From Diplodia intermedia (lineage: Eukaryota > Ascomycota > Dothideomycetes > Botryosphaeriales > Botryosphaeriaceae): a stretch of DNA of 64,000 bases. The first letter of the stretch is position 1. Each line of letters opens with the position of its first letter. Positions 41,866 through 54,200 of this stretch are shown here, one piece after another. The notes under the pieces are model-generated. The model saw only the letters and a list, made by a program, of their open reading frames with translations, was not told where the DNA came from and made no database searches. The position numbers were made by a program, and so were the translations under genes. The stretch lies in contig JAKEKT010000065.1 in NCBI GenBank assembly GCA_021495925.1, positions 1-64,000 on the forward strand, in the 5' to 3' direction.

Positions 41866-42786
41866 TTCGTTTCTCTGTGTCTTTCTTGAACAGGTAATGA
41901 GCTGCTCAACTACCCCTCAACACTCCTGACCATCCCGACACCGCCTGTCGCCATCGCCACCGCTTCCACGCCAATGACCGCATCAACACCTGCGCCTACC
42001 CCGACACCTGCTACCACTGTACGAGGAAGCGGACCCACTTCCCACTGCGGAGCCGGAGGCAGCGGGATGGACGTGTGGGATCGCTGCATCGAGGCTCTCT
42101 TCTTGGGACTTGGTCACTGAACGAGAGGGGGCAAAGAAAAACGAAAAAGAACCGATGCCTACCGTTTCCTTCCAACCTCTTTTTGGGTTTTTATTTGTCT
42201 GGTCTGCATGGAAAAAAAGGAGGGGTGAACACTTCGGAAGTGGGGAGGAAAGGAACCTTTTCTTTTCTCATTTAATATCTCGGTTGGTTCATTGGCGGAC
42301 CACACCACTTAACGCCATTCGTCACGCTCATTTTCACGACTGTTATCTAGAGATGCTTGATACCACGGATCATCACTGTTGTTGGTGTGGGGAAAGTTGG
42401 ACATGGGGGGACGATACGCATTCTTGTATATATCAAGACTTAATGGAGGAGGCTCACTGAGGAAACAATTTGGAACATATCCGCTGCCATGCTCTCTTGC
42501 CTTTGCTTGGTGAACGCCGAGCAGTCTATCATTTGCTGGACTGTTGGCTTGATGTGACGAACTGCCACTTGTTTCTTGAGGCGTCGGAAGAAACAAAGAT
42601 TTTGCAATTTCCGCGCATATGACTACACTTTTCCTTGTTCAAACAATGCCATGGTTCTAGCTACCGAACACCCTCCAAGAAGACGTCACGACTTCAATGC
42701 GCCCCGAAAACAACGCCATCGTCCACCAAAGAAACTCCTCGAGCCCAATGTCGCGAACAACTACTCGAGCAGCGATATAAAACACC
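41866..42786. other. Intergenic
   Basis: Holds the 3' flank of the secreted-protein gene and a TATA-like GATATAAAAC at about 42774, only 4 bp before the next ATG. No other gene is supported. Confidence 0.5.
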
Positions 42787-43074
42787 ATGGGTCAGCGAAC
42801 TTATCATCATCACCACCACCCTCACCAGCACAGCTTCATCCATTTCCCACCCACCAGCTCAAACCAAGCACAACCCTTTGCACCGCCACTACCACCACCG
42901 ATCATGCATATGCCCAAAGCCCCACCAAAGAACACGGCCGTCGTGAAGGGCACCCAACCCAAGAACATGGCCATCATAGAGTGCTGCAAGTGCGGCGCGG
43001 ACAACTCTGCCGACACGTACTACAGCTGCAGCAACTACGGCCACACCAGCAACGGCTGTTGCACTTGGTGTTGA
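42787..43074 (+). CDS. Small Cys-rich protein, unknown
   Basis: 95 codons from ATG 42787. The N-terminal half is His/Pro-rich (HHHHHPHQHS). The C-terminal 30 residues hold eight cysteines in the pattern ECCKCGADNSADTYYSCSNY followed by GCCTWC, which may bind zinc or form disulphides; there is no signal peptide. A TATA-like sequence lies almost against the first ATG, so the real start may be a downstream in-frame ATG (42904 or 42910), which would leave about 56 residues with the Cys motif intact. No family is recognised. Confidence 0.45.
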   Translation: MGQRTYHHHHHPHQHSFIHFPPTSSNQAQPFAPPLPPPIMHMPKAPPKNTAVVKGTQPKNMAIIECCKCGADNSADTYYSCSNYGHTSNGCCTWC

Positions 43075-43872
43075 TTCATTGGCGAAATCATTCACAGTAA
43101 ACGAAAAAAAAAACTATGCCATGCACAAAACAAGGCAAGTTCCCGGTAGGCATTACAGTAAACAAGCAGCCAGGTCTGTGAAAGCCCACTTGATATAGCT
43201 GAATGAAATGACTACTGCGATCAATGAATATCGACACAATGATCTGTGACAACATTGCAGCACACATGTGAACGCTACACTTCAATACCGAACGTCGGTA
43301 ATGCAACTGTACCTTAGTCCGGCGATTAGCACGAGTCCAAGCATCATTAAAGATCCTTTGCGTGTTCTCTCGATCATATAGACGGCAGCGGAAGCAATGC
43401 AAGGAAACTTGAGAGACGAAACTGGTAGCAAGCGGACGGCACGAGAAAAATGAAAGATCCCATTGCGGGCCGGGCCACGGGACCGGCAAGAAGTGAACGC
43501 ATTGACTCCGCGTATAAAAGTTCAAAGTATTCAAAGTACGTAGCGCAAGTCTATAGCGGGTAACTCGGCAACAGTAGACCGAACGGATCCCATAATATGC
43601 GGCGGTATACAAGCAGGAAAGTACAAGTACAAGCCCAACCCGCCTCAGGCAGCGACTACAACTGCTACCGCTCATCTTTTTTCTTTCTTCCTCTTCCCCT
43701 TCCCTTCCCTTCCCTTCCCCTTTCGCTCAATGAACCGAAAACAACCCGTCCTTGAACTTCACTAGTAAATATCTTATACAAAATATATCATTCAAAACCG
43801 ACCACCGGACCCCCCACAAACGCCCCGCCACAATTGGATCGCTCCACTCGCATCCCAGATCCCGTCCCACCA
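43075..43872. other. Intergenic between convergent genes
   Basis: About 800 bp between the small Cys-rich gene (plus) and the mannosidase (minus), so mainly 3' flanks. It contains a TTCCC pyrimidine run at about 43687-43725. A 195-codon minus-strand frame (43088-43675) has no recognisable content. Confidence 0.5.
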
Positions 43873-45747
43873 TCAATCCCTCGCGACCCCCACATGCCCG
43901 CCCCTCCTCCACCTGAACGGATGCGCCTCGGTATTAAACACCCACTCGTCCAAACTCAACACGTCGGGCTCCTCGAACAGCAGGTAAAAGTACTTCAACG
44001 TCTCTGCGAGCCAGAAGCTCTCCATGCGGTCGCCCTGGCGGGCGCGGCCCTCGCCGACGCAGTCGTCCAGGCCGGCGTGGCCGTAGCGCGTCTTGGTCTG
44101 CCTGACGATCTTCTCGAAGATGCGCCAGGCGCGGTCGGGCAGGCGGTCGTCGCCGGTGAGGCGGAACAAGACAAAAACGCTCTCGACGGCCTCGGGGCGC
44201 AGGGCGTAGCGGGGGTCGGCGACGCGCGCGACGCCCTTGCGCAGGTGGTGGCGCTGGACGAGCTCCTCGGCGGGCAGGACGATGGGCACGCCGTCGTCGT
44301 CGACGTTGACGCCGTTGTGCGCGGCCTCGACGGCGCCGAACCACGCGTCTTCCTGCCACTCGCAGCCGTCGCCCGAGAAGGGCCCGCTGAGCGGGCACGG
44401 CAGCGTGTACATGGTCTCGGGCATGATGCCGTGCGGGCCGCCCGCCTCGTAGCCCCACAGGCAGCCGTCGGCCAGCCGCCGCCCGACGTCGACGTCGTCG
44501 GCGAGCGAAAAGGCGCGCCCCGCGAGCGCGAAGGCGGCGCCCGCGAAGCACGCGAGGTGCTGGTTCTTGGGCTCGAGCAGGAGCTGCTTGGGCGCGAAGG
44601 CGGGCGGGTCGCCGCCCGAGACGTGCGCGTCGCCGACGAGCAGGACGTCCTTGTTGCCGGGCGTCATGGGCCGGTAGAGCAGGTGGTTCTTGATGGGCGA
44701 GGCGGCGCGCAGCCACAGGCGGCGGTAGGTGGAGCGGTCGGCGCCGTGCAGGAGCAGGTGCTGCTTGGGGAAGTACTCGTACAGCGAGTCGGCCATGGCG
44801 CCGATGGTGAAGGGGGTGCGCTCGTCCGGGTCCGACGGGCTCTCCCAGAAGTTCTGCACGCGCGCGCTGACGACGGTGGGGAAGAGGCCCGGCAGCTTGG
44901 TGTACATCTGCTGGGCCTCGAAGACGGCCATGATGCGGTGCACGGCGTCGTACCAGCGCGGGTCGCCGGTGAGCTGCGAGAGGCGGGTGAACTCCATGGT
45001 CAGCGAGCCCAGCTCGGCCACCAGCACCTTCGCGTCGGCCTCCTGCGGGACGTCGTCCATGGCGGAGCGGAAGTTCCAGCGGGTGATGGGCATGCGGTTG
45101 GGCGTGTCGAACGCCTTGTACAGCATGTGGCCCAGCTCGGTGGCCTTGGCCAGCAGCGACGGATACTCGCTCAGGTCGTAGGCGGCGAGGAGGCCGCCGA
45201 GGAAGCGGATGGTGGTTTCAAAGACGTTGAGCTCCTGCAGCGAGCACGAGCTGAAGTCGATGGCGTTGACTGCGTGGACGGCCTCGTCGAACTCGTCCGT
45301 CAGGTTCATGATCCAGAGCGTGTCCAGCGAGTCTACAAGGGTGGCGGCCCAGCCGCCAAACGGATCGCGGGCGCCGCCGGAGATGGGGAGAAGCTCGTCA
45401 TGCAGCCAGGCATGCTTCTTGTAGCCCTTCCAGGCGTGGAGAAATTCGGCCTTGACCTTGGCCTGGCGCTTCAACCGCACCTTGCGGTCCTCGGCAGCCT
45501 CCTCTTCAAACTGGTGCTGGATGGGCGGCGGGTGAGCGACCGAGGTGGGCATTGCGGCCATGGACTCAACAGGGTAGCGGTGGGAGACATTGGCCCAGTC
45601 AAAGGCGGGCAGCGCCGCGTGCGAGCCTTTTCCAGAAGGCGCATAGGGCAGGCGATAGGGCGACGAGGAGCCGTGGAAACAGTAGAACAGGAAGGCAAAG
45701 GCGGCGAAGACGAAGAGGGACTTGCGCCTAGTGATTAGTGACGGCAT
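43873..45747 (-). CDS. GH47 alpha-1,2-mannosidase, type II membrane protein
   Basis: One uninterrupted exon from ATG 45747 gives 624 aa; a GTG nine codons upstream is not used as the start. Residues about 8-27 (KSLFVFAAFAFLFYCFHG) form a signal anchor followed by a lumenal stem, the layout of Golgi or ER class I mannosidases that trim N-glycans. Family motifs in order: HDELLPISG, DPFGGWAATLVDSLDTLWIM, FETTIRFLGGLLAAYDLS, LGSLTMEFTRLSQLTGDPRW, DSLYEYFPKQHLLL, HLACFAGAAFALAGRAF, RYALRPEAVESVFVLFRLTG, DRMESFWLAETLKYFYLLF and VFNTEAHPFRW, the last with the Ca2+-binding Thr. HLACFAGA replaces the usual GG after CF. The GC-rich sequence also leaves a long open frame on the opposite strand, which I regard as a shadow. 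Confidence 0.92.
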   Translation of the reverse strand: MPSLITRRKSLFVFAAFAFLFYCFHGSSSPYRLPYAPSGKGSHAALPAFDWANVSHRYPVESMAAMPTSVAHPPPIQHQFEEEAAEDRKVRLKRQAKVKAEFLHAWKGYKKHAWLHDELLPISGGARDPFGGWAATLVDSLDTLWIMNLTDEFDEAVHAVNAIDFSSCSLQELNVFETTIRFLGGLLAAYDLSEYPSLLAKATELGHMLYKAFDTPNRMPITRWNFRSAMDDVPQEADAKVLVAELGSLTMEFTRLSQLTGDPRWYDAVHRIMAVFEAQQMYTKLPGLFPTVVSARVQNFWESPSDPDERTPFTIGAMADSLYEYFPKQHLLLHGADRSTYRRLWLRAASPIKNHLLYRPMTPGNKDVLLVGDAHVSGGDPPAFAPKQLLLEPKNQHLACFAGAAFALAGRAFSLADDVDVGRRLADGCLWGYEAGGPHGIMPETMYTLPCPLSGPFSGDGCEWQEDAWFGAVEAAHNGVNVDDDGVPIVLPAEELVQRHHLRKGVARVADPRYALRPEAVESVFVLFRLTGDDRLPDRAWRIFEKIVRQTKTRYGHAGLDDCVGEGRARQGDRMESFWLAETLKYFYLLFEEPDVLSLDEWVFNTEAHPFRWRRGGHVGVARD

Positions 45748-46755
45748 GGCGGCGCAGCGGCATAACGCGCTCACGAGTGGGAGAGTTGCGACAGAGAAAT
45801 CATGGCGCCGGTGGATGTCGAGTGCGCAGGCAGCGCCCCTGAGACGCGCAATGCTGAGGGTCTGGCGCGCAAAAAGCCACTGGGGGCCGGGCCTGACGCG
45901 TACGCCTGGCGAGAAGTCCGTCGCGTCAACCAGACACGGTGGGAGAATGGGCGACCTCTACGTGAGACAGAGAGCGGGCGTCGACGGCTTTAGTCCAGCC
46001 ACGGCAACGGCCTCTGAGCTTGGCACGCATGCAATCCGTCGCTGTCGAGAGGGCGGGCTGGCGGCTGCCGGCGACGGCGACGGCGACGGCGACGATCGGG
46101 CTGCACGCCTGGCGCCTCACCCGCATCCCTGTGCGCACCACCAATTCTCCGCATCGCCATCGCCGCCTGCATGTCTCGGAAGCACCCTGAGCGCTGCGAT
46201 CCGAGTCCGCTGCTTAGGTGATGCGCTGGCTTCGGCCGGGGCGGACCGGCCGGGTGGGCGCGCTGTCAATTCCGCCCCGCATTCCACCCCTCCGTTACCT
46301 CGCAGCCTTCGCACACGCTGCTGACTCAACCTCAACCTCAACCATGCGTGTTTGCCCATTCCGTGCTTTCCAGAGCCCGAGCGGCACGCAATTGGCGGCG
46401 CCGCCTGCCCAACTCAGTCTCTGCTGACAAATACACACCACGCAGAGCTCCTGTACCCAACAGCAGAAGACGATCGGATTGATGCTTACATGAGCCCGAG
46501 CAGAAACCTGTCCGCCCACATCAAGGTACACAGAACAGCTGTAAGCCGGGTGGGGCATGGCCGACGGGATGCCCCGCACACGATGCTCGTGCCGAAACCA
46601 TCCATGACACTATGAAGTTTAAGTGTTGACTTGAAGCTATAAAGGAGCGGCTGGGCCCGTCGAAACTCGGTTCCAACCACCAGCCCTCATCTCCGCATCC
46701 ACTCTTCACATCAATTGACCCCCCAAATCTGCACTCCCATCTCCAGCCATCAGCC
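45748..46755. other. Divergent promoter region, mannosidase/GST
   Basis: 1 kb between divergent genes. It includes a GGCGAC microsatellite (about 46071-46095) and the TATA box of the GST gene at 46638-46644. No gene is supported. Confidence 0.6.
46638..46644 (+). promoter_or_regulatory. TATA box (TATAAAG) of the GST gene
   Basis: GCTATAAAGGAG lies about 115 bp before the ATG at 46756, with a CT/CA-rich leader between, the usual spacing for a TATA-driven filamentous-fungal gene. Confidence 0.6.
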
Positions 46756-47475
46756 ATGTCCTCCACCAAGCCCATCGTTCTCTACAGCCATGCCACCGGC
46801 CCCAACCCGTGGAAGGTCGCCATCATCCTCGAAGAGCTCAAGATCCCCTACGAGACCAAGTTCCTCGAGTTCCCCGAGATGAAGCAGGAGCCCTACGAGT
46901 CCCTCAACCCGAACGGCCGCGTCCCCGCCATCGAGGACCCCAACACCGGCATCAAGCTCTTCGAGGTCCGTCTTCCCATTGTGAAGTAAAACAAAGCGCT
47001 AACACCACGCCAACAACAGTCCGGCGCCATCATCCAATACCTCATCGACACCTACGACAAGTCCAACGCCCTCCACCGCGCCTCGGGCCCCGAAAAGTAC
47101 CTCGAGCAATCCTGGCTGCACTTCCAGATGTCGGGCCAGGGCCCCTACTTCGGCCAGAAGGCCTGGTTCACCTACTTCCACCCGGAGAAGAACCTGACGT
47201 CCGCCATCGACCGCTACGCCAACGAGATCAAGCGCGTCGTCGGCGTCATCGACCGCCACCTGAAGAAGACCGGCTCCCCCTACCTCGTCGGCGACCGCGT
47301 GTCGTACGCCGACCTCGCCTTCGTGCCGTGGCACATGGGCCTCGGCTTCCTGGTCCCCGACTGGGACTACGCCAAGGACTTTCCCACCTTCGCCAAGTGG
47401 AACCAGAGCCTGCTGGACAGGCCCGCCGTCAAGAAGATCGCCGACGACAAGGCGAAGGCGGCGCAGAAGCATTGA
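46756..47475 (+). CDS. Glutathione S-transferase, Ure2p-like class
   Basis: Two exons, 46756-46965 and 47020-47475, with a 54-bp intron that begins GTCCGT, give 221 aa. The N-terminal thioredoxin-like domain has IVLYSHATGPNPWKVAIILE, YETKFLEFPEMKQEPYESLN, PNGRVPAIEDPNTG and FESGAIIQYLID, the glutathione-binding Glu-Ser being created by the splice. The C-terminal helical domain has GQKAWFTYFHPEK, YLVGDRVSYADLAFVPWHMG and FAKWNQSLLDRPAVKK. This is the GstA/Ure2p-like fungal group, which conjugates glutathione to electrophiles. Confidence 0.93.
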
Positions 47476-49336
47476 GAAAAGCTGTTGGGAGGATGAGGAG
47501 GACGAGATGTCACGGCCATGTAGCTTTACGAAAATGTCAGCAGAGATAAAATGAATACTATCACCTTTGGTAGGGCAGCAGCCACCTTCTGTAGCTTCAC
47601 CACGATTATCTAAGCACGATATATATTTTGGCGTCAACACCTTCTGATGTACACGTTTCATAACGCGTTCGTGCCTGGAACTACTACGCGACCAGGCTAC
47701 ATAGATAGCAAGGTCGCATGCGATGTGAAAGATGCACACACTCCTCTTCGAACTGGAGTGGGGCCCCTGCTCACATCAGAGAAGCATTAGTCGCGGAGAA
47801 GGCCGCTCGAGGCATAACCCCCTTACATGATATAGCCAACTCTCTTTACCATCGTTGGGGGAGAAGAGAGTCCTTCACATGGCCGATATGGAAGCAGCCA
47901 TGAACTTGTGGAATTCGATCGAATTTGATGATGCTGGTCGGCGAGAGAGATGATCGGTGATGAGCTGCAGCATTGCCTTGGCACAATGGGCGAGGGAAGG
48001 TCTCCTCTACGGACAGAGAACGTGTTGCACTACCACAATAAGATCAGAGATGGCTTCATTGGCACCGGGTCTGGGTATATTTCACGGCGAAATTCCCTTC
48101 GATCGGAGAGGGTGGGAGTACTCCCGCGGTGAGTGGGCTGTGTAGCAGGTGTGCCTAGCTCTACAGCCTTGCCAGGCTTGAAGGGTCATCGGCGTTTGGA
48201 GGTCAAGTTGCTGGAAACTCTACCCTCTAGCACAATATGCCAAAGAGGACGTGCTACAGGCCAGAAGGTCCCCCGTGGAGACCATCGGCCCTGAGTGCGC
48301 GCGTGTGGGTCAGACCATCTCGTGCAGCAGACCCATCTTGAACGTTTGGCTCGGTCCAGAGGCATTGGGCAAATGGATCACAAGGGTCGTTCTCACACCA
48401 GTCATGGGAAACGGCTTCGTCTTGGAACCGGATGATGATGTGTGTACTTGGTCATGGGATATAATCCAAAGCGATAGTCGACGACTGCTGTACCTGCGCA
48501 AAAAGGCCGCTTTCTGCTTCAACACCGGTGGTATGGTGTTCGACTGCGTCTCGAACCTCGAATGCAGGTGCTGATGCCATGGAATTCCGTGGAAAGGGAT
48601 CGCCTAAGCAAGCCATCACACGAGCCAGGTGATGTGTGGTCGAAATTCCTATTCGGGTAAATATGTCTCAAGTGATAGGACAGCAACATTTGCACGGACG
48701 TTCCCGCTCCATATGCGGAGATCTCGTACTACAATGTGAAGGAAACTTTCTGTATCTTGTAAAATTCAGCTCTCGGACATGCTCACATGAGCACAAGATG
48801 TACTCGAATCTTTAGCTTTGCAATGCCACTATTGGGCAATCCTTGATTTGTCTGCCCTACGCAATCTGTTAAGGAAAAGCTGCATACCTTAAGCAGCGCT
48901 CTTAATTTGCAAAGAACTGGGGAATACCCAATTAAGCAAGTTCGGAAATGCCCGGATCAAAGCTACTGGATGAGCTTGTTCAAGCGCGAACCGCCTGAGC
49001 CTGAGAACCCCTCAACGCCGACCAGGTGAATCGTGTAATAAGCTTATGAGCAGAATCCCACCCTGAACCCCGCTTGGAAAGTTTCGGCCGCTGCTGATGC
49101 ATGTTGCCAGCCGAAGTTGAGTCCCCAGAATTCCGCTTGTTGGTAGAAGCGGACGAAGATGAAGAAGAAGTGAAGCTGCTGGCAGTCGACGCTGCCGGCT
49201 TGGTATCCATGCTGAAACGTACAGTCGTCGTCCTGGATTTCCTCGTCGTCGTCTTGAGACCCACGGGCTCCAGGACAGCCAGTGCCTGGGGTGCCTGGCT
49301 CTCACCGGAGTTGTCTCCCGCGGGTCTCGCCTCATG
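47476..49336. other. Intergenic between convergent genes
   Basis: Frames are short. A 107-codon plus-strand frame (48251-48574) contains NVWLGPEALGKW, which loosely recalls the V-WLGP block of HET-domain proteins, but no neighbouring block supports this. The right part (48980-49336) is Ser-rich in one minus-strand frame and is probably the 3' untranslated end of the SF3B14 gene. Confidence 0.45.
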
Positions 49337-49967
49337 CTATTCGACGCCATTACTGGTCTTGCCGGTTTCTAGATCGGACGAACGGCGGCTGCTGTCATCT
49401 TTCGACCTGGACATCTTCTCGGGCTGGTGGTATAGTACTGCCACGGGTGTCAGAGCGCGCTCGCAAACCGAAAGTATGTAGGAGGCCAAGGATGGTGGAG
49501 CACATACCGACGAGGTAGCGGTTCTGGAAGTTGAAGCCGTTGAGCTTGTCGCAGGCTTGCTTGGCGTCCATCACGTCTTCATAGACGACGAAGGCAGTGC
49601 CCTTGGTGTTGTTCGCGATACCCTGTCGGATTTGGCTGTGAGGTGGATGTCAGCGGTGAAGATCCTCTTGTGACGTCGGTCGGGATTGAGGCTGCGACAT
49701 ACCGAACAGGGCCGAACTTGCCGAACAGGTCGAAGAGCTCTTCCGGGGATACGTTGTAGCTGGGAGCACAGTCAGCACGGCGATGGCGTCGGGCGAGTAC
49801 GGCGACAAGGCCAGACGTACCTCAGGTTCTTTACGAAGAGAGCTCTGTGCGGATATCGCGTTAGCAAGCAAGCCATGGACAGCTTCGTGGCGCGCCAAAT
49901 GCGTCACGTTGTGCAGCGAGGCGGCTTACCGGTTGACTTCTGGGGCAAGCTTTCCAGGCCGACTCAT
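49337..49967 (-). CDS. Splicing factor 3B subunit 6 (SF3B14/p14), U2 snRNP branch-site protein
   Basis: Five short exons, 49967-49930, 49844-49821 (24 nt), 49759-49703, 49635-49508 and 49437-49337, give 115 aa. Spliced, the protein reads PEVNR|ALFVKNL, YNVSPEELFDLFGKFGPV, RQIRQGIANNTKGTAFVVYE, DVMDAKQACDKLNGFNFQ and NRYLVVLYHQPEKM. This is one RRM with RNP motifs and is a clear match to p14, which contacts the branch adenosine and SF3B1. The C-terminus after PEKM is Ser/Arg-rich and differs from the animal tail. Four introns in a 350-nt coding sequence make this the most intron-dense gene in the window. Confidence 0.93.
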
Positions 49968-51280
49968 AGCTTGGCTAGCAGGTGTAGATTAAGTTCCGGA
50001 ATATGCGTGGGAGATTGTGGGACTCCGAAGAGTAAGGTGGTGTATGGAGGAGGCTCTGGCGGGGAGGCGTTGGCGCATGTCGATGCCCGGCGAACGCCAA
50101 GCGCAGCCAAGCGATTACGTAATTTTTCTGTCGTTCCAAGGTTGCCGGTAACAGCGCCCCCGCCCGCGCGTCGTTGCAGTCAACAAGCACCCGCCTCGAC
50201 TTTGCCGATGCTGTATTCGCAATGGCTTTGCAAAGCTGTATGCAGGGTGCTTGGAAGGCCCGAGTATCACGCATGCGTGCATCTACCGCTCCAAAAACTC
50301 GGTTGTAGACCTTGATCGATGAGCGCGGTGCAAATCGGGAACCATAAGGGGGTGTATCTATTTAATTAAAACCCACGATACGCGCCGGGGGTGTTGATAG
50401 CTTCACGGACATAGATCAGGGCACGCGCACCCTTGGCCGCCTCACTCTGGAAGTTCGCGCGAGCGCTGCAGTCACTCAAATCGCTCCGCCGTCAGTACTG
50501 TGTGCGCGCCCCTACTCGTCTCCAAGCATCGCAGAAGTTCCAGGACGACAGCAGCCCCGCCACCAGCCAGCCGCGCCCCGCGCTGCGCTCTTGGGACATC
50601 AGCTCGCAGCTGGCACGGCTTGAAACGGGAGGCGCAACAACGGAGGCACGGCCGCGGTTCTGGCTGGAACGAGTGGACAATGGGTGGCGATGCTGGGAAA
50701 CGCTGGGAAATTGGACTTTGGGGCGCTGGCTCGTAGATAGAAGCTGTTCTGCAAGCAGAAGTGATGTCGTAGCCGGAGGCGTCTGCGACGGCGCCCGCGG
50801 CGGTGCTGCTCAGCGGCGCCCCAGCAACGACGCGAGCAGGAGGCAGAACATAGAGCTGCAGACTTCCGCGACGTGCATGTGTGACGTGACTCGAGAGCTC
50901 GTAAGGTGCTGCCGGCGCCGCGAGCAGCGGGTGCGGGCGGGCGCAGGGCGTGGGTTCTGGAGCGCTTGTTGATGCGCCTTTGCTGGTCCTGCGGTGCGGT
51001 GCCATCAATCCTCCGCAAGCCGCGCTGCCTCTCTTACACCACCACTTCCGCCGACCTCCCCTCGTCCAGCGACTTCCCACCACCGCCGACCCCCCGCGCG
51101 TCGCTGCAAGCCGGGCGCACCGCTTCCCCCAGCACTCCGGGAATGCCCTCCCAGCACCTCGACCGACCGACTGCAGCCCTCGGCGCGCCCTAGCCGGCGG
51201 TCTTTCTCTTTGCGGACCTCCGAGGTCCTTTCGCACCCGCTCACCCTCTCTCTCACCTCCGCGCTGCTCTCCACGCCACG
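49968..51280. promoter_or_regulatory. Divergent region SF3B14/JmjC gene
   Basis: 1.3 kb between divergent starts. The right half is very GC-rich and then CT-rich close to 51281, typical of a leader. Frames up to 273 codons on the minus strand are Arg/Gly/Ala shuffles and are not called. Confidence 0.5.
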
Positions 51281-54200
51281 ATGAAGCTCTCAAGCTTCAA
51301 GCAGCCTGTCTCCGACGCCCCGCTACCGCCGCGCACACCCTCTCCGATTGTCCGTTTCGTCGAGCCTCTCACGCCTACCTGCCCCACCGCATACAAAGAT
51401 GGCCCATTGTTTCCGAACAGCAGTGCCAGTGGCCTTGTCGAAGCCCTCCAGAACTATGGCTGGTCGGTCAGCAATGCCCATGCTGGCAAGCGCGCGAGCT
51501 CTGAGAGGGTGCCCAGTGTCAGTGTAAAAGCTGAAAGGGCGCCGCCATCGTCGCGCCAGACCAACGGCCATGGCAGCCGCTCATCCTCACATGGCTCTCC
51601 CATAGATGCGCTGGCCGACATTGCCTCGTCTATGGCGCCAAGTCCACTCTTTGCTTCTCCCGCCGCATTCCCTCACTCCCAACCCTCTCCGCGGACGTCC
51701 TCCCGCCCCACCGGCTCGAGCTCCCGACACTCGCACGCTGCTTCAGATGGCCACAGCTACCGCTACAGCCAAGGCTACAACTATGGATACGACAATGGCT
51801 ACGGATGCGATGAGCGCCCCTCTAAACGCGCGCGCTCAGAGGTCGCGCCTGCTGAGCAATACGACCAAGCTACAGCCAGGCCAGTCACGAGTCACACTCA
51901 CGCTCCTGCTCCTGCTGTTGAGCGGCCTCACAACATCGAACAACCTGCAGGAAATGGACATGCAACATACCCAGATCGAGTCCCCAATCCCTCGTTCCCG
52001 ACGAACAACGATGAAATAGACATTGCGCAAGTCCTCTTGACACTAAGAAATGGCAGTGCAGACAGCTCCCGTGGCGCACGAAGGTCTATAGCGGCTCCGC
52101 AGGCTCACTATGGCCAAACCGACTTTTCCGGATGGTATGGGATGCCCACACAAACTTATCGACCGGGAGAGGCGCAATATAATGGGTTCGCCGAAAGCCA
52201 GCACCGGGCTCGCCCTCATGCAAACTCATTCTCGGCGCCGAAACCTGAACCGCTACTCAACGGAACAGAGATGAGTGAAGCTAAATATGGCCCATCGGGT
52301 TCATCCGCAGTCCAGACGCATACACCGCCTGATGAAACGTACGACCAGTCTACCGCTCACGCTATCCGCGACGACCCCGTCGAACACAAGAAAGGGAAAG
52401 GGCACCAAGGTTGGCCGAAAGGAAAGCCAAGAGGTCCTCGAAGCAAAACTACGAGTGGCAAGAAAGGCAAGGCGGCTGCTAGCACCAACGACGGCATGCT
52501 TGTCCCCCTCAGGGAGGGGGGTTCAGATCAGCTGCAGTCGCCCCAGAGTCTAGCTGGTGAACCTGCAGAACCTCCTGCTCCGGAAAACAAGCCAGTAACC
52601 GCTCCTTTGCGCGATGCTACCTACGATATCTCACGGGCACGGTCAGACGCACAAAGGGCCAAGCGACGCAGCTCTTTTGGGATGTATATTCCACTAAATG
52701 CGGAGGAGAGCATTGCCGATCCCGGAAGAGCGTCTTCCGTACCAACGGAGACGTCTATGGCAATTAGACCGGCACTGAATCCTGGTCAATTGCCGCCCGC
52801 TGCTGGCGAGGAAGAAGTCACGATATGTGCTGGGTGCAACTTTTCTCGGGGGCCGTCTACCGGGCAGAAAGACCAGTGGATTGGCTGCAATGGATGCCAG
52901 AACTGGTATCATTTTGCTTGCGCAGGGTTCAAAAACGCCAAGGAGGTGAGCAGCGTGGACAAGTATTTTTGTCGTGCTTGCAAGCCAAAGTTTGGCCCGA
53001 CGACGTTTGTTCGCAAGTCGAAACGCGCGCAAGGTGGAGTTCGTGTAGACTACGCTGGACTCAACGAGGGCGTATTCCGCACATCCGAGGACGAGCACGA
53101 ACATCACTACATCCAATTGATCAAGGATGGCACATTCAACTTCCAGCCGGAGACTTTCCCACGAATGCGCCCAGAACTTGTTACAGCCGAGAATTTCGAG
53201 AAAAGCGGTGGTTTCAAGGAGCCTATCGTCATTCCCGCATGCTGGAATCCTCGTCCGTCTATTCCTGGAGCTCAAACAACGGCGACCACCACTTCGACCG
53301 ATCCTCAGGACCAAGCAGAGTCATCTGACGACTTCCATGAGGATGTCGAGTATGAGACCGTCGCTGACGAGGGGCAAGATGCCCTTGACATGGTCATTCC
53401 TCAAGGATTGACCGTCCGCCGAGTTGCCGAGCTTTACGGTCCTGACGAGAAAGTCGAAGTCATTGATGTCAAATCCCAAGAGGGTGAAGACAGGAGATGG
53501 AACATGAACAAATGGGCGGACTATTACGAAGAAGAAGGCGACAAGCCTGTTCGCAATGTCATCAGCCTCGAGATTTCACACAGCAAGCTGGGTCGCCTCA
53601 TCCGACGGCCGAAAGTTGTTCGTGAACTTGATCTCCAAGATGCAGTCTGGCCAGAAGAGGAAACAGCTCGAGGTGTATTCCCAAAGGTGCAATTTTACTG
53701 CCTTATGTCCGTTGCAGATTGTTACACAGACTTTCATATCGACTTTGGAGGTTCTTCGGTGTACTACCACATCATCAAAGGCAAGAAAACCTTCTTCTTC
53801 ATCCCGCCCAAGAAGCAACACTTGAAGAAGTACGAGGATTGGTGTTTGTCTCAGGCGCAGAACTGGACTTTCCTTGCAGACGAGACAAAGGAGTGCTACC
53901 GAGTAGATCTGTCCGAGGGCGATACAATGCTTATCCCGTCTGGCTGGATTCACGCTGTATGGACTCCAGAGAACAGCCTGGTCATCGGGGGCAACTTCCT
54001 CACGCGGCTCAACTATGGCATGCAAATCCGGGTCGCCGAGGTCGAGAAGAACACCAAGGTGGCCAGAAAGTTCCGCTACCCGCATTTCCAAAAAGTGCAC
54101 TGGTACACAGTCCTTCAATATCTTCACCACGACCCTCTGCCACCGTCCGTCATGCAGCTCTTCTATGAAGGTAAACAGTTCTCTCGCGAGCTGCCCATCT

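Noticed and set aside
43834..45738. A 634-codon open frame on the plus strand opposite the mannosidase
   Set aside because: It mirrors the GC-rich codons of a well-supported GH47 gene and has Val/Gly/Arg/Ala-rich content with no recognisable domain.
48251..48574. Possible HET-like fragment (NVWLGPEALGKW)
   Set aside because: A single weak block without neighbouring HET blocks in any frame; too little to call.
50472..51293. 273-codon minus-strand frame before the JmjC gene
   Set aside because: Arg/Gly-rich antisense of a GC-rich promoter and leader.
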